A stretch of DNA of 64,000 nt from Bacteroidales bacterium (GTDB taxonomy: Bacteria > Bacteroidota > Bacteroidia > Bacteroidales > 4484-276). The notes beneath the pieces were generated by a model. That model was not told the origin of the DNA and ran no database searches. It saw only the letters and a list, made by a program, of their open reading frames with translations. Positions within the stretch are counted from its first letter, which is position 1; the number at the start of each line of letters is the position of its first letter. Positions 45,975-55,174 of the stretch are shown one piece after another. The translations under genes and the position numbers were made by a program. The DNA lies in assembly GCA_035647615.1 (NCBI GenBank), contig DASRND010000032.1, positions 1 through 64,000 of the forward strand, read 5' to 3'.

Positions 45975-47318
45975 ATGTTAAAAATCCCCTTGCAGGCCAT
46001 GGCCATTTTAATGGTAGTTGCGCTGATATTTTCAGGTTGTGATATCGATCCCGACAAAATAGGTGTCGACTTGCAACCCGAAGCTGACAAGCTCAATATT
46101 TTTTATACTGATACCGTCACAGTGCTGGCGCATACCATTCGTGTGGATTCGGTGCGTACCGACAAGACTTTGCGCACCATGCTGGGCAGCTACAACGATC
46201 CTGTGTTTGGCACCAGTAGTTCTGCCATGGCGCTGCAGTTGCGCCTGTCGAGTACTGCCGTTGAGTTGGGCACCTCGCCGGTACTCGATTCGATTGTGCT
46301 TTCGATGGATTATACGATAGTCCCCATGGGCATCAATAGAATTATGCGCGCCTATGGCGACACCACCACTGAGCAAACGTGGAATGTGTATGAGCTCGAC
46401 CAGTCGATTTATGCCGATAGCATTTATTACAGCTCTTCACAGGTGGCACTCAAAAGTGGCGAAATAGCTACAAAAACTTTTGCTCCGCATCCCACCGACA
46501 GCATTGTTGAAGATGGTGTAAAAAGTCATGCCAGGCTTCGCATAAAAATGGACGACAGCTTTGTGCAGAAGTTTAGAGATGCTGATCCTGCCGACTTCGC
46601 GTCGATCGAGGGCTTTCTTCAGTTTTTCAAAGGATTGTACATCCAGCCCGAAGTGGTGACGCAAGGTGGTGCCATTTTATTTTTTAATGTCGGCTCTACA
46701 ACCTCACGAATGACTTTGTATTATAAAAACGAAGTCGAAGATTCACTGCGTTATTTCTTCCCGGTAACTTCTCTCAGCGGGCGTTTTATGAACTTTACCC
46801 ACGACTATCAGTTTGCTGCTTCTGAGTTGCAGAGCCAGCTCAACGGTGACACCGTCCCTGGACAGCAGCAACTGTTTGTGCAAGCCATGGGAGGTACTGC
46901 CGTGATGTTTGAATTCCCTTACATCCGCAATCTCACCCTTGACGGCAATCTGGCGCTCAATCAGGCAAAGCTGGTATTTACTAACTCTGTCGACGCTTCT
47001 CCATTTATGGAACCGACCGAATTTCTGCTTTACAACGTAGGCCGGGATGGTTCCTATCGCTTGCTCGAAGATCAGACAGAAGGTGCCGAGTATTTTGGCG
47101 GAAGATACGATCCCAAATCCCATCAGCTCTCTTTCAGAATTACCCAGCAAATGCAGAAAATACTTACGCAGGATACCTTGGCCACGCGTTTTTATCTGGG
47201 CGCCAGCTCCGGCAGCATTTTACCAAACCGAGTGGTGCTCAATGGCTTCGATCCTCCGCAAAATGTGGAGAACCAGGAGCGGCTCAAACTGGAACTTATT
47301 TTTACCAGGCTCAAATAA
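45975..47318 (+). CDS. DUF4270 lipoprotein
   Basis: 447 residues. A lipobox at VVALIFSGCDIDPDKIG marks the lipid-attached Cys. The remainder matches the DUF4270 pattern: DLQPEADKLNIFYTDTVTVLAHTI, LGSYNDPVFGTSSSAMALQLRL, and C-terminal beta-strand repeats. Function unknown; the family is restricted to Bacteroidota and regularly neighbours the short glycogen synthase and glmS, suggesting an envelope-linked role. 42 bases after the preceding gene and 25 before glmS, consistent with one operon. Confidence 0.85.
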   Translation: MLKIPLQAMAILMVVALIFSGCDIDPDKIGVDLQPEADKLNIFYTDTVTVLAHTIRVDSVRTDKTLRTMLGSYNDPVFGTSSSAMALQLRLSSTAVELGTSPVLDSIVLSMDYTIVPMGINRIMRAYGDTTTEQTWNVYELDQSIYADSIYYSSSQVALKSGEIATKTFAPHPTDSIVEDGVKSHARLRIKMDDSFVQKFRDADPADFASIEGFLQFFKGLYIQPEVVTQGGAILFFNVGSTTSRMTLYYKNEVEDSLRYFFPVTSLSGRFMNFTHDYQFAASELQSQLNGDTVPGQQQLFVQAMGGTAVMFEFPYIRNLTLDGNLALNQAKLVFTNSVDASPFMEPTEFLLYNVGRDGSYRLLEDQTEGAEYFGGRYDPKSHQLSFRITQQMQKILTQDTLATRFYLGASSGSILPNRVVLNGFDPPQNVENQERLKLELIFTRLK

Positions 47319-47343
47319 TTAATAAGAAAACCCTCAACCGATT

Positions 47344-49182
47344 ATGTGTGGAATAGTAGGATACGTTGGAAGAAAAGAGGCTTACCCCATCCTCATCAGC
47401 GGGCTCAAACGTTTGGAATATCGAGGCTACGACAGCGCTGGCATTGCCCTTCTCAATGGTAACGTCAATGTGTATAAAACCAAAGGCAAGGTATTGGAGC
47501 TCGAAAACTTTGTAAAAGATAAAAACATCAAAGGCCACATTGGCATTGCGCATACCCGTTGGGCTACGCATGGCGAACCCAACTACGAAAATGCACATCC
47601 GCACTACTCCGAATCGGAGGAACTTGCCATCATTCATAATGGCATCATCGAAAACTATGATGTTCTCAAAGAAGAACTGCAAAAAGCCGGTTATCATTTC
47701 AGGAGCAATACCGACACTGAAGTGTTGATACAGCTTATCGAATACATCTGTAAAGAGGAAAAGGTAGAGTTGGTAACGGCCATACAGTTGGCGCTCACTC
47801 AGGTGATAGGTGCTTATGCAATTGTAGTTATTTCCAAAAACCATCCCGAACAGCTCATTGCTGCCCGCAGAGGAAGCCCCCTTGTGGTGGGAATTGGCAA
47901 AGATGAATTTTATCTGGCCAGCGACGCTTCACCAATAGTAGAGTTCACCCGTGATGTAGTTTACATAGATGAAGAAGAAATTGCCATCATGAAGCTGGGT
48001 GATAAGTTACATATCAAGACCATCAAAAATCAGGAAAAAACACCTTTTGTCCAGCAACTGGAACTCGATTTGAGTACACTCGAAAAAGGTGGATACAAGC
48101 ATTTTATGCTTAAAGAAATCTTTGAGCAGCCCAAATCCATCCGCGACAGTATCCGTGGACGTGTAAATGTGGGTATGGATACGATTTCGATGGCAGGTAT
48201 GATCGATTTCCAGGAGCGCTTTCTGCAGGCCGGACGTATCATTTTTCTGGCAGCTGGCACCTCGTGGCACGCATCGCTCGTTGGAGAGTATCTCTTTGAA
48301 GAGCTGGCGCGCATACAGGTAGAAGTAGAATATGCTTCCGAGTTTCGCTATCGCAATCCCATAATCAACAAAACTGATGTGGTAATAGCTGTGAGCCAGT
48401 CGGGCGAAACCGCCGACACCTTGGCAGCTATTCGTCTGGCCAAGGAAAGTGGTGCGCTTATCTATAGCATTTGCAACGTGGTAGGCTCATCGATAGCGCG
48501 CGAAGCACACGCAGGCTCCTACACGCACGCAGGCCCTGAAATCGGCGTGGCTTCTACCAAGGCTTTCACCTCCCAGGTTACAGTATTGGCGCTGATGGCA
48601 CTCTATCTTGGGCGACGTAAGGGTCTTATTTCTGTCCCCCGTTTTAACGAATTGCTTATCGAGCTAAATAAAATCCCACAAAAAGTAGAAGAAACGCTCA
48701 AATTATGCGCCCATGTGGAAGAAGTCTCCAAGATTTTTACCTATGCCCGCAACTTCCTCTATCTGGGACGTGGCTACAACTTCCCGGTGGCACTCGAGGG
48801 TGCTCTGAAGCTCAAAGAGATTTCCTACATCCACGCCGAGGGTTATCCTGCTGCCGAGATGAAACACGGCCCCATAGCTCTTATCGACAAAAAGATGCCT
48901 GTGGTGGTAATTACTCCTACCTCTTCAATCTACGACAAAGTAGTTTCGAACATACAAGAAATAAAAGCACGCAAAGGAAAAGTGCTTGCCGTGGTTTCCA
49001 AAGGCGACACAACCGTTTCAAAGCTTGCCGACTACACTTTTGAAATTCCTGAAACCGAAGAGATTTTCACGCCGTTGCTGGCAGTCATACCGCTGCAGTT
49101 GCTCTCTTATTACATTGCCGACATGCGCGATTGTGAGATAGACCAGCCTCGCAACCTTGCCAAATCGGTAACGGTAGAGTAG
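47344..49182 (+). CDS. glmS: Glucosamine-fructose-6-phosphate aminotransferase
   Basis: 612 residues, the usual length. It makes glucosamine-6-phosphate from fructose-6-phosphate and glutamine, the first step toward UDP-GlcNAc for peptidoglycan and LPS. N-terminal glutaminase with Cys2 nucleophile (MCGIVGYVG, RLEYRGYDSAG, HTRWATHGEPN), followed by two SIS sugar-isomerase domains (AAGTSWHASLVGEYLFEE, SQSGETADTLAAIRLAK, FLYLGRGYNFPVALEGALK) and the C-terminal QPRNLAKSVTVE. No glmS ribozyme is evident in the 25 bases upstream. Confidence 0.97.
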   Translation: MCGIVGYVGRKEAYPILISGLKRLEYRGYDSAGIALLNGNVNVYKTKGKVLELENFVKDKNIKGHIGIAHTRWATHGEPNYENAHPHYSESEELAIIHNGIIENYDVLKEELQKAGYHFRSNTDTEVLIQLIEYICKEEKVELVTAIQLALTQVIGAYAIVVISKNHPEQLIAARRGSPLVVGIGKDEFYLASDASPIVEFTRDVVYIDEEEIAIMKLGDKLHIKTIKNQEKTPFVQQLELDLSTLEKGGYKHFMLKEIFEQPKSIRDSIRGRVNVGMDTISMAGMIDFQERFLQAGRIIFLAAGTSWHASLVGEYLFEELARIQVEVEYASEFRYRNPIINKTDVVIAVSQSGETADTLAAIRLAKESGALIYSICNVVGSSIAREAHAGSYTHAGPEIGVASTKAFTSQVTVLALMALYLGRRKGLISVPRFNELLIELNKIPQKVEETLKLCAHVEEVSKIFTYARNFLYLGRGYNFPVALEGALKLKEISYIHAEGYPAAEMKHGPIALIDKKMPVVVITPTSSIYDKVVSNIQEIKARKGKVLAVVSKGDTTVSKLADYTFEIPETEEIFTPLLAVIPLQLLSYYIADMRDCEIDQPRNLAKSVTVE

Positions 49183-49297
49183 GGGAAGGCAAGCAGGTAG
49201 AAGGAAGAATACAGTTTGCAGTGTTATTTTTACACATTTCAAAAAACCGAATTATACTCTTATCGAGATTCAAGTGATTTTTGATCTTTAGGAAATA

Positions 49298-49335
49298 ATA
49301 AAAAAAGGGCTTCCGTTTTGGAAAGCCCTTTTTTT
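49298..49335. terminator. Bidirectional terminator between glmS and the ppiD-like gene
   Basis: A-run, AAAGGGCTT..CC, loop GTTTT, GG..AAAGCCCTTT, T-run. The convergent genes end at 49182 and 49361, so one hairpin can serve both. Confidence 0.85.
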
Positions 49336-49360
49336 ATTTAAATCCTGGTGCAGCTTGCTG

Positions 49361-51478
49361 CTAGTAAATCAACAGGCGGTTATCTTTAATTTTTGCATCC
49401 TCTTTTAACACGTTCATGTAGCTGTTGCCCACACGTGAGGTAAAACGACGCTCGAGCATATCGGCAGTAGCTTTGTAATCTTCGATGGGAGTAGCGTCGG
49501 TTATACTGGTTAATTTCACAACAAATACTGCGCTGTTGCCTTTGATGGGTTTGGAAACTTCGCCGGGCTTCATTGAGAGAACGGTGCCTATCAATTCATA
49601 TTCGCTACCAAAACCGGGTAAGTTGCGTGAAGCAAAAGTTATGGTAGCTGAATCCAATTTTTGATTCATGTTGCTGGCGATTTGATCTATACTTTGTGCG
49701 TTCAGATCGTTGATGCGTTTGGCAAGCACATCAGCTTTTTTGCTGTTGGTTACCAATGGGCGAATTTGGTCTTTGATATCCTCCAGCGGAGTATAGCCTT
49801 TCTTGCGGATGGTGGTGAGTGTTGTAACGATAAACTGGTTATCGTCTTCAAATACGGTAGAAACGGCGTCAATTTGCCTCTTTTCATCAAATGCCCAGCG
49901 TACAAGCTGACGAGCATTTTCAACACCTGCAATGCGGTTGGAGGTCTCGTTGAGGCGCTCGGCGGTGCGTTTATTAAGGCCTTGATTTATAACAGCAGTA
50001 TCAAATTTTGTCCGGGTGTTGTTTTCGCCGGCAAAGGCATTGGCTTTCATATAGGCCTGCTGGTAAGTCTGATCGCTGGGCATAATGTTGCGGGAAAGTG
50101 TAGCAATCTTGACTTTTAATTTCGGATCAGTTTTTTCGGTGAGCTTCAACAGATGATATCCAAGCATGGTTTCCATTTCGGAAACTTCGTTCACCTTCAT
50201 GTTTTTACCTTTACTGTAGAAGTTGGACATGCCTGCGCTGCCATCAATTAGCCAACCCAGATCGCCTTTGTCTTCGGCTGCCGAGGGATAATCAGAAAAT
50301 TCTGCGGCAATTTCTTCAAACTTGCCAGGGGTTTTCTGCAATACATTTTTAAGACTGTCGACGAGCGTGCGTGCACGTTCTTCGGAACGGTCGCTGATAC
50401 CGGCGGCAGCGGGAGCAGTGGAATAGCTTATCAATAGCTGGCTCATTTTGAGTGAGTCGGAACGCTCGGCACGATCGAGTACTTTGGACATATAGTAAAC
50501 GTCGCTTTCGATGTAAGGGCCAACCACGCTGCCAATCTCTGCTTCCATGAGCTGGGATGCTACGCGTGCGGGCAATTCCGATTCTTTTTTATAGGTGGTG
50601 TCGATGCGTGTGTCGCTTGAAGAATTTACGAAAGTAGCATCGTCTTTTATGTTTTTAAATTCGGTGTAGAGTTCGTTGACCTGAGCAGAGATTTCTTTGC
50701 GATCTTCTGACGAGGGTTGCACCTGAAACACAACATAATCGATGGTACGACTTGCTTCCTGCTTGTATTGCTCTTTATTTTCGTCGTAATATTTTTTCAA
50801 ATCCTGGTCGGTAACAGTCACGGCTGTATCAGCTAATGTGTTTAACATGGTGGCTGTGTAAACGATTTCGGCTGTGCTGTTGATGCGCTCGTAGTCGAGT
50901 TTGGCAAAAGCTGTTGGCACAAACCAGGCTTTGGTAACCAGGTTTTCATATTTGGTTCTTCTAAGGTCGTCTTTTACCATTGTTTCCAGGCTCAGATAAC
51001 GCTTGCGCATATCCGGGTCGGCTCTGTCGAGATTCTGAAGAAAGTTGACTACTACTGATGGGTCGAAGTTGCCCGAATTGGGGTCGGTAAAAGATTGCTT
51101 GACATATTGATGCGGATCGTCACCAACGATCTGATCGGTCAGTTCATCAGAAGTTACGGATAATCCCAGACCATCGTATTGGCGTGTAAGAAGTATTTCG
51201 TTCACCATTTCGTTCCACACAGCCTGCTTTATCTGAAAGATATCTTCCTGCGTGAGGTTTTCGTTCTGACGCTGGCTTTTGGTGGCCTGCATGCGCTCGT
51301 CTACGCGCATGTTGAAAGCCTCGATCGAAATTTCTTCGCCGGCTACCTCGCCAACGGCAAGGCGTTGATTTGAGCCTCTGGGCTTCAGGAAATCCCCGAG
51401 TACAAAAGCTGCCAGAGCTACCCCGACTATTACGATAAGTAATCCTGAATGTTTTCTAATTTGTCCTATTGCTGCCAT
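49361..51478 (-). CDS. PpiD/SurA-like periplasmic peptidyl-prolyl isomerase chaperone
   Basis: 705 residues from the ATG at 51478 (MAAIGQIRKHSGLLIVIVGVALAAF), giving one N-terminal TM anchor; the 54 extra upstream codons precede a promoter element and are excluded. A SurA-like N-terminal chaperone region (EEISIEAFNMRVDERM...VWNEMVNEILL) surrounds parvulin-type rotamase regions (SQLLISYSTAP.., AEFSDYPSAAEDKGDLGWLIDG). It assists folding of exported and outer-membrane proteins. Convergent with glmS, at the downstream end of the minus-strand envelope block. Confidence 0.88.
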   Translation of the reverse strand: MAAIGQIRKHSGLLIVIVGVALAAFVLGDFLKPRGSNQRLAVGEVAGEEISIEAFNMRVDERMQATKSQRQNENLTQEDIFQIKQAVWNEMVNEILLTRQYDGLGLSVTSDELTDQIVGDDPHQYVKQSFTDPNSGNFDPSVVVNFLQNLDRADPDMRKRYLSLETMVKDDLRRTKYENLVTKAWFVPTAFAKLDYERINSTAEIVYTATMLNTLADTAVTVTDQDLKKYYDENKEQYKQEASRTIDYVVFQVQPSSEDRKEISAQVNELYTEFKNIKDDATFVNSSSDTRIDTTYKKESELPARVASQLMEAEIGSVVGPYIESDVYYMSKVLDRAERSDSLKMSQLLISYSTAPAAAGISDRSEERARTLVDSLKNVLQKTPGKFEEIAAEFSDYPSAAEDKGDLGWLIDGSAGMSNFYSKGKNMKVNEVSEMETMLGYHLLKLTEKTDPKLKVKIATLSRNIMPSDQTYQQAYMKANAFAGENNTRTKFDTAVINQGLNKRTAERLNETSNRIAGVENARQLVRWAFDEKRQIDAVSTVFEDDNQFIVTTLTTIRKKGYTPLEDIKDQIRPLVTNSKKADVLAKRINDLNAQSIDQIASNMNQKLDSATITFASRNLPGFGSEYELIGTVLSMKPGEVSKPIKGNSAVFVVKLTSITDATPIEDYKATADMLERRFTSRVGNSYMNVLKEDAKIKDNRLLIY

Positions 51479-51506
51479 TTTGATGCAATTTTTTTTAAAG
51501 TGGGTG

Positions 51507-51514
51507 CAAAAATA
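51507..51514 (-). promoter_or_regulatory. -7 element of the ppiD-like gene
   Basis: TATTTTTG on the minus strand with TTTC about 18 bases upstream. The predicted start near 51500 leaves a leader of about 22 bases and rules out the longer start at 51640. Confidence 0.5.
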
Positions 51515-51831
51515 CAATAGATAATGAGAAAGGAAAGGTTTTTTTGGTTTAATCCATAAATAGTGTTGCAAAACCGCATCATGTAACATAATGATATGGG
51601 AAGGATCTGCTGGTAGTGTTATAATCCTGATGTGTACCAAAGCATGAAGCAGCTATTTTCATGCATTGAAGCATCAATCCACAAACTTTCTATTTCGAAT
51701 TTGATTCCGAAAAACAAATTTTGCGATTGAAATTTTGGTCCGGCTAATGTTTTAATCGCAATTATTTGCCATTCTAATAACTTAGTTGGGAGTCACCTAT
51801 GGTTTTAATCAGGTAGTTGAGGTTATTTCCC
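51515..51831. other. Gene-free stretch between the ppiD-like and CorC-like genes
   Basis: About 317 AT-rich bases with no credible ORF, tRNA, or strong hairpin. It holds the upstream part of the ppiD-like promoter and the 3' end region of the CorC-like gene. Confidence 0.4.
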
Positions 51832-53097
51832 CTAGCTGGTAATAATCAGTTTTACCTTATCGATACGTGTTTTGGTGGCTTCGAGAATGATAAATTTGAA
51901 AGGTGCAAAAAGAATTTCATCGTTCAGCGCGGGGATGCTTTGATGGTGGCTGATGATAAACCCTGCAAGGGTTTCGTAGTCTTCGTCTTCGGGCAGGTCG
52001 AACAGATATTTTTCGTTGAGATAATCGATTTCGAGCCGTGCTGAAAAAATGTATTCGTTTTCGTTGATCTTTTTTTCGATGAGGTCTTCCACATCAAATT
52101 CGTCGTCGATTTCTCCAAAAATCTCCTCTATCACATCTTCCATGGTGATGATGCCCGAAGTTCCGCCAAACTCATCCACAACTACTGCAATACTTTTACT
52201 CTGCTGAATAAACATCGAAAGTACCACGTTAGCGGGCATGGTTTCGGGAGCCACGATGATGGGGCGCAGAATGCTTTGGATGCTTTGCGGATTTTTAAAC
52301 ATATCAGCCGAATGCACGTAGCCAATGATTTCGTCGACGGATTGCCGGTAGACAGGAATTTTACTATGTCCCGAAGCGATGAAAGTTTCTCGCAGATGAT
52401 CGATGGTGTCATTTTTTTCGAGGGCCACTATTTCGGTGCGCGGTATCATACATTCGCGTAATTTGACAGTGCGAAAGTCGATGGCATTCTGAAACATCTG
52501 AATCTCCTGCTGCACGTCCTCTTGCCGTGTGTAGTCGGGCGAAAATTCCTTGAGGTAATTGTCGAGGTCGACAACGCTAAAGAGCAGGTTCTCGCGCGAG
52601 AATTTTATTTTTATAAAACGTTTGAGTATCCATTCCGAAAAACCAATGTAGATGTAGATGAGCGGATAAAAAAGGTAATAAAAAATAGCAGCCGGAAGTG
52701 CAAAAGCACTGAGGATTTTGTTGGGATTGAGTCGGAAAAGCACCTTGGGCGTAAACTCTGCCACCACCAGTACCAGCAGGGTTGCCAGCAGGGTTTGCAA
52801 GGTAAGCATCAGCGTTTCGCTCATCATATATCCGGGGATGAGATTGTCAAGGGCAGGCTCGAGAATGTATGCCATGGCAATGCCATAAATCACCAAAGCT
52901 ACATTGTTGCCCAAAAGCAGCGCTCCGATAAATCGCGAGGGCATCCGGGTAAAATGAGAAATGATGCGGGCGGAAAAACGCCCTTTATTTTTATCTACCT
53001 CTATTTTCAGTCGATTGGCGCTAACGAAAGCTATCTCCATTCCCGAAAAGAAAGCGGAAAAAATAAGGGTAATAATAATGATCGACAAATTACTCAT
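51832..53097 (-). CDS. CNNM/CorC-family (DUF21-CBS) membrane protein, GldE-like
   Basis: 421 residues. DUF21 transmembrane domain with four helices (about 1-190: IIIITLIFSAFFSGMEIAFVSANR, LLGNNVALVIYG, VLVVAEFTPKVLFRLNP), a pair of CBS domains (about 205-325: MIPRTEIVALEKNDTI, SHSKIPVYRQSVDEIIGYVH) and a CorC/HlyC C-terminal domain (about 335-415). Family members take part in Mg2+/Co2+ export. In gliding Flavobacteriia the equivalent gene, gldE, supports T9SS/gliding. It lies 47 bases after lptC. Confidence 0.88.
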   Translation of the reverse strand: MSNLSIIIITLIFSAFFSGMEIAFVSANRLKIEVDKNKGRFSARIISHFTRMPSRFIGALLLGNNVALVIYGIAMAYILEPALDNLIPGYMMSETLMLTLQTLLATLLVLVVAEFTPKVLFRLNPNKILSAFALPAAIFYYLFYPLIYIYIGFSEWILKRFIKIKFSRENLLFSVVDLDNYLKEFSPDYTRQEDVQQEIQMFQNAIDFRTVKLRECMIPRTEIVALEKNDTIDHLRETFIASGHSKIPVYRQSVDEIIGYVHSADMFKNPQSIQSILRPIIVAPETMPANVVLSMFIQQSKSIAVVVDEFGGTSGIITMEDVIEEIFGEIDDEFDVEDLIEKKINENEYIFSARLEIDYLNEKYLFDLPEDEDYETLAGFIISHHQSIPALNDEILFAPFKFIILEATKTRIDKVKLIITS

Positions 53098-53144
53098 CGG
53101 TTAAGGATTTATCGGCAAAGATAATTAATGCCTTAAACAACCTG

Positions 53145-53747
53145 CTATGAGTCATCATCGTCGGAGGATTCCTCTTCGTACATAAATTCGCCACTTACGT
53201 TGCGCAGCTTCCAGGAGCGCAGCGATTCGTCGGCATCGAATCCTTTGCCATACAGCACTCCGTCGGGAGTAGTACGTTTTACAAAAACATCCGAATAGAT
53301 CTTTTTTGTTTGTTGATTCCAAACAACATGCTCAGTATTGAGCGTCTCCTGTGTTTTGTGGTTTTGCATTACCACGTCATCCTTCACCTCCATCATTTTC
53401 TTGTTTTCCCAATTGATGCCGTAGTTGGCCGTAAGCTCCGACTGTACGTGCATGGCAGAGTCGTAAAACAGCAAGTGCAGCCCGTCGGGGAATTCCAGAT
53501 ATGGTTCGTCGCCCAGATAATGATTCAGCGACGGCGAAATAAGTCGTATCAAAATGCGTCCAGAATCGCTGTAGGTCATCTCCACATCCCGCGCGGTTTC
53601 GTCGGGATGATCCTCAGCCAGGGTGAGCGAGTCGATGGTCTTCATATCGTTTTTACAAGCAAAAAGCATTGTTGCGATCAGTATCACAACAATGCTTTTG
53701 CCAGCTATTCGCCAATTATGTTTTCTAGAAGTCACTTTGGGCTTCAT
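53145..53747 (-). CDS. lptC: LPS export protein LptC
   Basis: 200 residues. An N-terminal membrane segment with a lipobox-like end (IVVILIATMLFACKND) precedes a periplasmic LptC/OstA-like beta-jellyroll: MTYSDSGRILIRLISPSLNHYL, LHLLFYDSAMHVQSELTANYGINWE, VVWNQQTKKIYSDVFVKRTT. LptC hands lipopolysaccharide from LptBFG to LptA. The C-terminus is an acidic tail (EEESSDDDDS). One base separates it from the upstream TPR gene. Confidence 0.85.
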   Translation of the reverse strand: MKPKVTSRKHNWRIAGKSIVVILIATMLFACKNDMKTIDSLTLAEDHPDETARDVEMTYSDSGRILIRLISPSLNHYLGDEPYLEFPDGLHLLFYDSAMHVQSELTANYGINWENKKMMEVKDDVVMQNHKTQETLNTEHVVWNQQTKKIYSDVFVKRTTPDGVLYGKGFDADESLRSWKLRNVSGEFMYEEESSDDDDS

Positions 53748-53748
53748 A

Positions 53749-55134
53749 TTATTTCATTGCCCTAACGGTAGTCCGTTCGTTAATCCAGCATCCTACGGTG
53801 TAATCGTCGCCTTCGGTGAGGTCATAGAAAAAGATGGTTTCCTTTACGGGAAATTGAGCGGAGTAAATATTGATACGATTGTTGGCAATGTCGGCCACCC
53901 TCGGGTCAATATTTTTGGCTTGTCTGTATTTATCTACTGCAGCCCAGTAGACCACTTTCTTTGTCAAATCGTTGTCGCCGCAATCGGAAGCGCTGGCAGC
54001 ATACATATCACCGATCAGCAGATAGGCATTGCCTTCATCTGGACGCAAATCCAAAGCATTGTATGCATAAGCGCGAGCTTTGGGGTAGTTTCTGTTGTGC
54101 CTGTAAACACTCGAAAGCAAAATAAAAACATCGGCTTTTGTATTGTCATCATCCACTTTGAGCGCATCTTCGAGATAAGGGATGGCCTGGTCGAATTTTT
54201 CTTTTCTAATAAGCATCTTTGCAATAAGGTAGCTTGCGTTGGGCGATGGTTCCAGCTCATTGAGCTTTACGGATGCATTGAAGAATAAATCATTGTCGGT
54301 ACAGTTTTTTTTGTCGAGCATGCTGGTGATTTTTTTCAACGTCTCGACATCTTCAGGAGTTTCGTCAAATTTTTTCTGATAAATGCCAATCAGATCATCG
54401 CAGGTGGCGTAGGGTTCAAAAGAAAGCTCGACGTTTCCTTTTACGTTTTCCCATGCCGATAAGGAGTTGGGGTCGTTTTGACTCTCTTTTATGTTGTAGT
54501 CGATGATGTTGCTTAGCTGATCGTAAGTTTCTATTATCACAACCTTCTCAAGTTTTTGGTCGCCAACCATACTCAAAATGGAGCGGAAATAATAAACCAG
54601 CACAAACGATTCAGATTTATTACCGCGCAGATCGATGGATTTTTTGAAGATATGATAAGCTTTCTCATACTCTTCGGGAGCAAACTTCATCAGGTCGGAG
54701 CCTTTGCGTCCCAGCACGTAGCCTTCGCGTCCAAAATATTTGATGCGCTGGTCGTAAATCATCATCATCGTATCGACGTATTGGAGCTTGGTATCCTCGC
54801 TTTTGGCATTTTTCATAAAATGTTCCATCATGGTCAAACCGTCGAGGTAGGCATTTTGAGAAGCCTGTGGGCAGTTGGCATACACCCAGCGCCATGAACC
54901 TATAGCGTCGTTTACGGCCGGACTGGTGTAATTGCTGGCTTTCCACTGTTTGTAAAATTCGCGGTACAGCGAGAGGTTACGCAGACACGTCAGGCTGTCG
55001 TCGCCATACTTTTCCATATCCTGTGGCACCAGCGGAGGGCTGTTAAAAGTGTTGCCTGCCGTGGCAGTAGCCAGATTCCCCGAAAAAATCAGAGCCATCA
55101 ATCCTAATAATACTGTTTTAGCTGTAGTTTTCAT
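53749..55134 (-). CDS. Secreted TPR-repeat protein
   Basis: 461 residues from the ATG at 55134 (MKTTAKTVLLGLMALIFSGNLATATA, signal peptide); the seven extra upstream codons are not part of it. TPR-like helix pairs run through much of the protein, most clearly in the C-terminal half (residues about 290-400: PNASYLIAKMLIRKEKFDQAIPYLEDALK, NYPKARAYAYNALDLRPDEGNAY written here only in outline). It probably scaffolds a periplasmic assembly. Same operon as lptC and the outer-membrane protein gene, a conserved Bacteroidota order. Confidence 0.82.
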   Translation of the reverse strand: MKTTAKTVLLGLMALIFSGNLATATAGNTFNSPPLVPQDMEKYGDDSLTCLRNLSLYREFYKQWKASNYTSPAVNDAIGSWRWVYANCPQASQNAYLDGLTMMEHFMKNAKSEDTKLQYVDTMMMIYDQRIKYFGREGYVLGRKGSDLMKFAPEEYEKAYHIFKKSIDLRGNKSESFVLVYYFRSILSMVGDQKLEKVVIIETYDQLSNIIDYNIKESQNDPNSLSAWENVKGNVELSFEPYATCDDLIGIYQKKFDETPEDVETLKKITSMLDKKNCTDNDLFFNASVKLNELEPSPNASYLIAKMLIRKEKFDQAIPYLEDALKVDDDNTKADVFILLSSVYRHNRNYPKARAYAYNALDLRPDEGNAYLLIGDMYAASASDCGDNDLTKKVVYWAAVDKYRQAKNIDPRVADIANNRINIYSAQFPVKETIFFYDLTEGDDYTVGCWINERTTVRAMK

Positions 55135-55174
55135 TTTTGCTTTTTTTAAAACCAAAGTTAAACTTTAATTTTTT

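Noticed and set aside
47319..47343. glmS ribozyme
   Set aside because: Only 25 bases separate glmS from the upstream gene, too short for the ribozyme.
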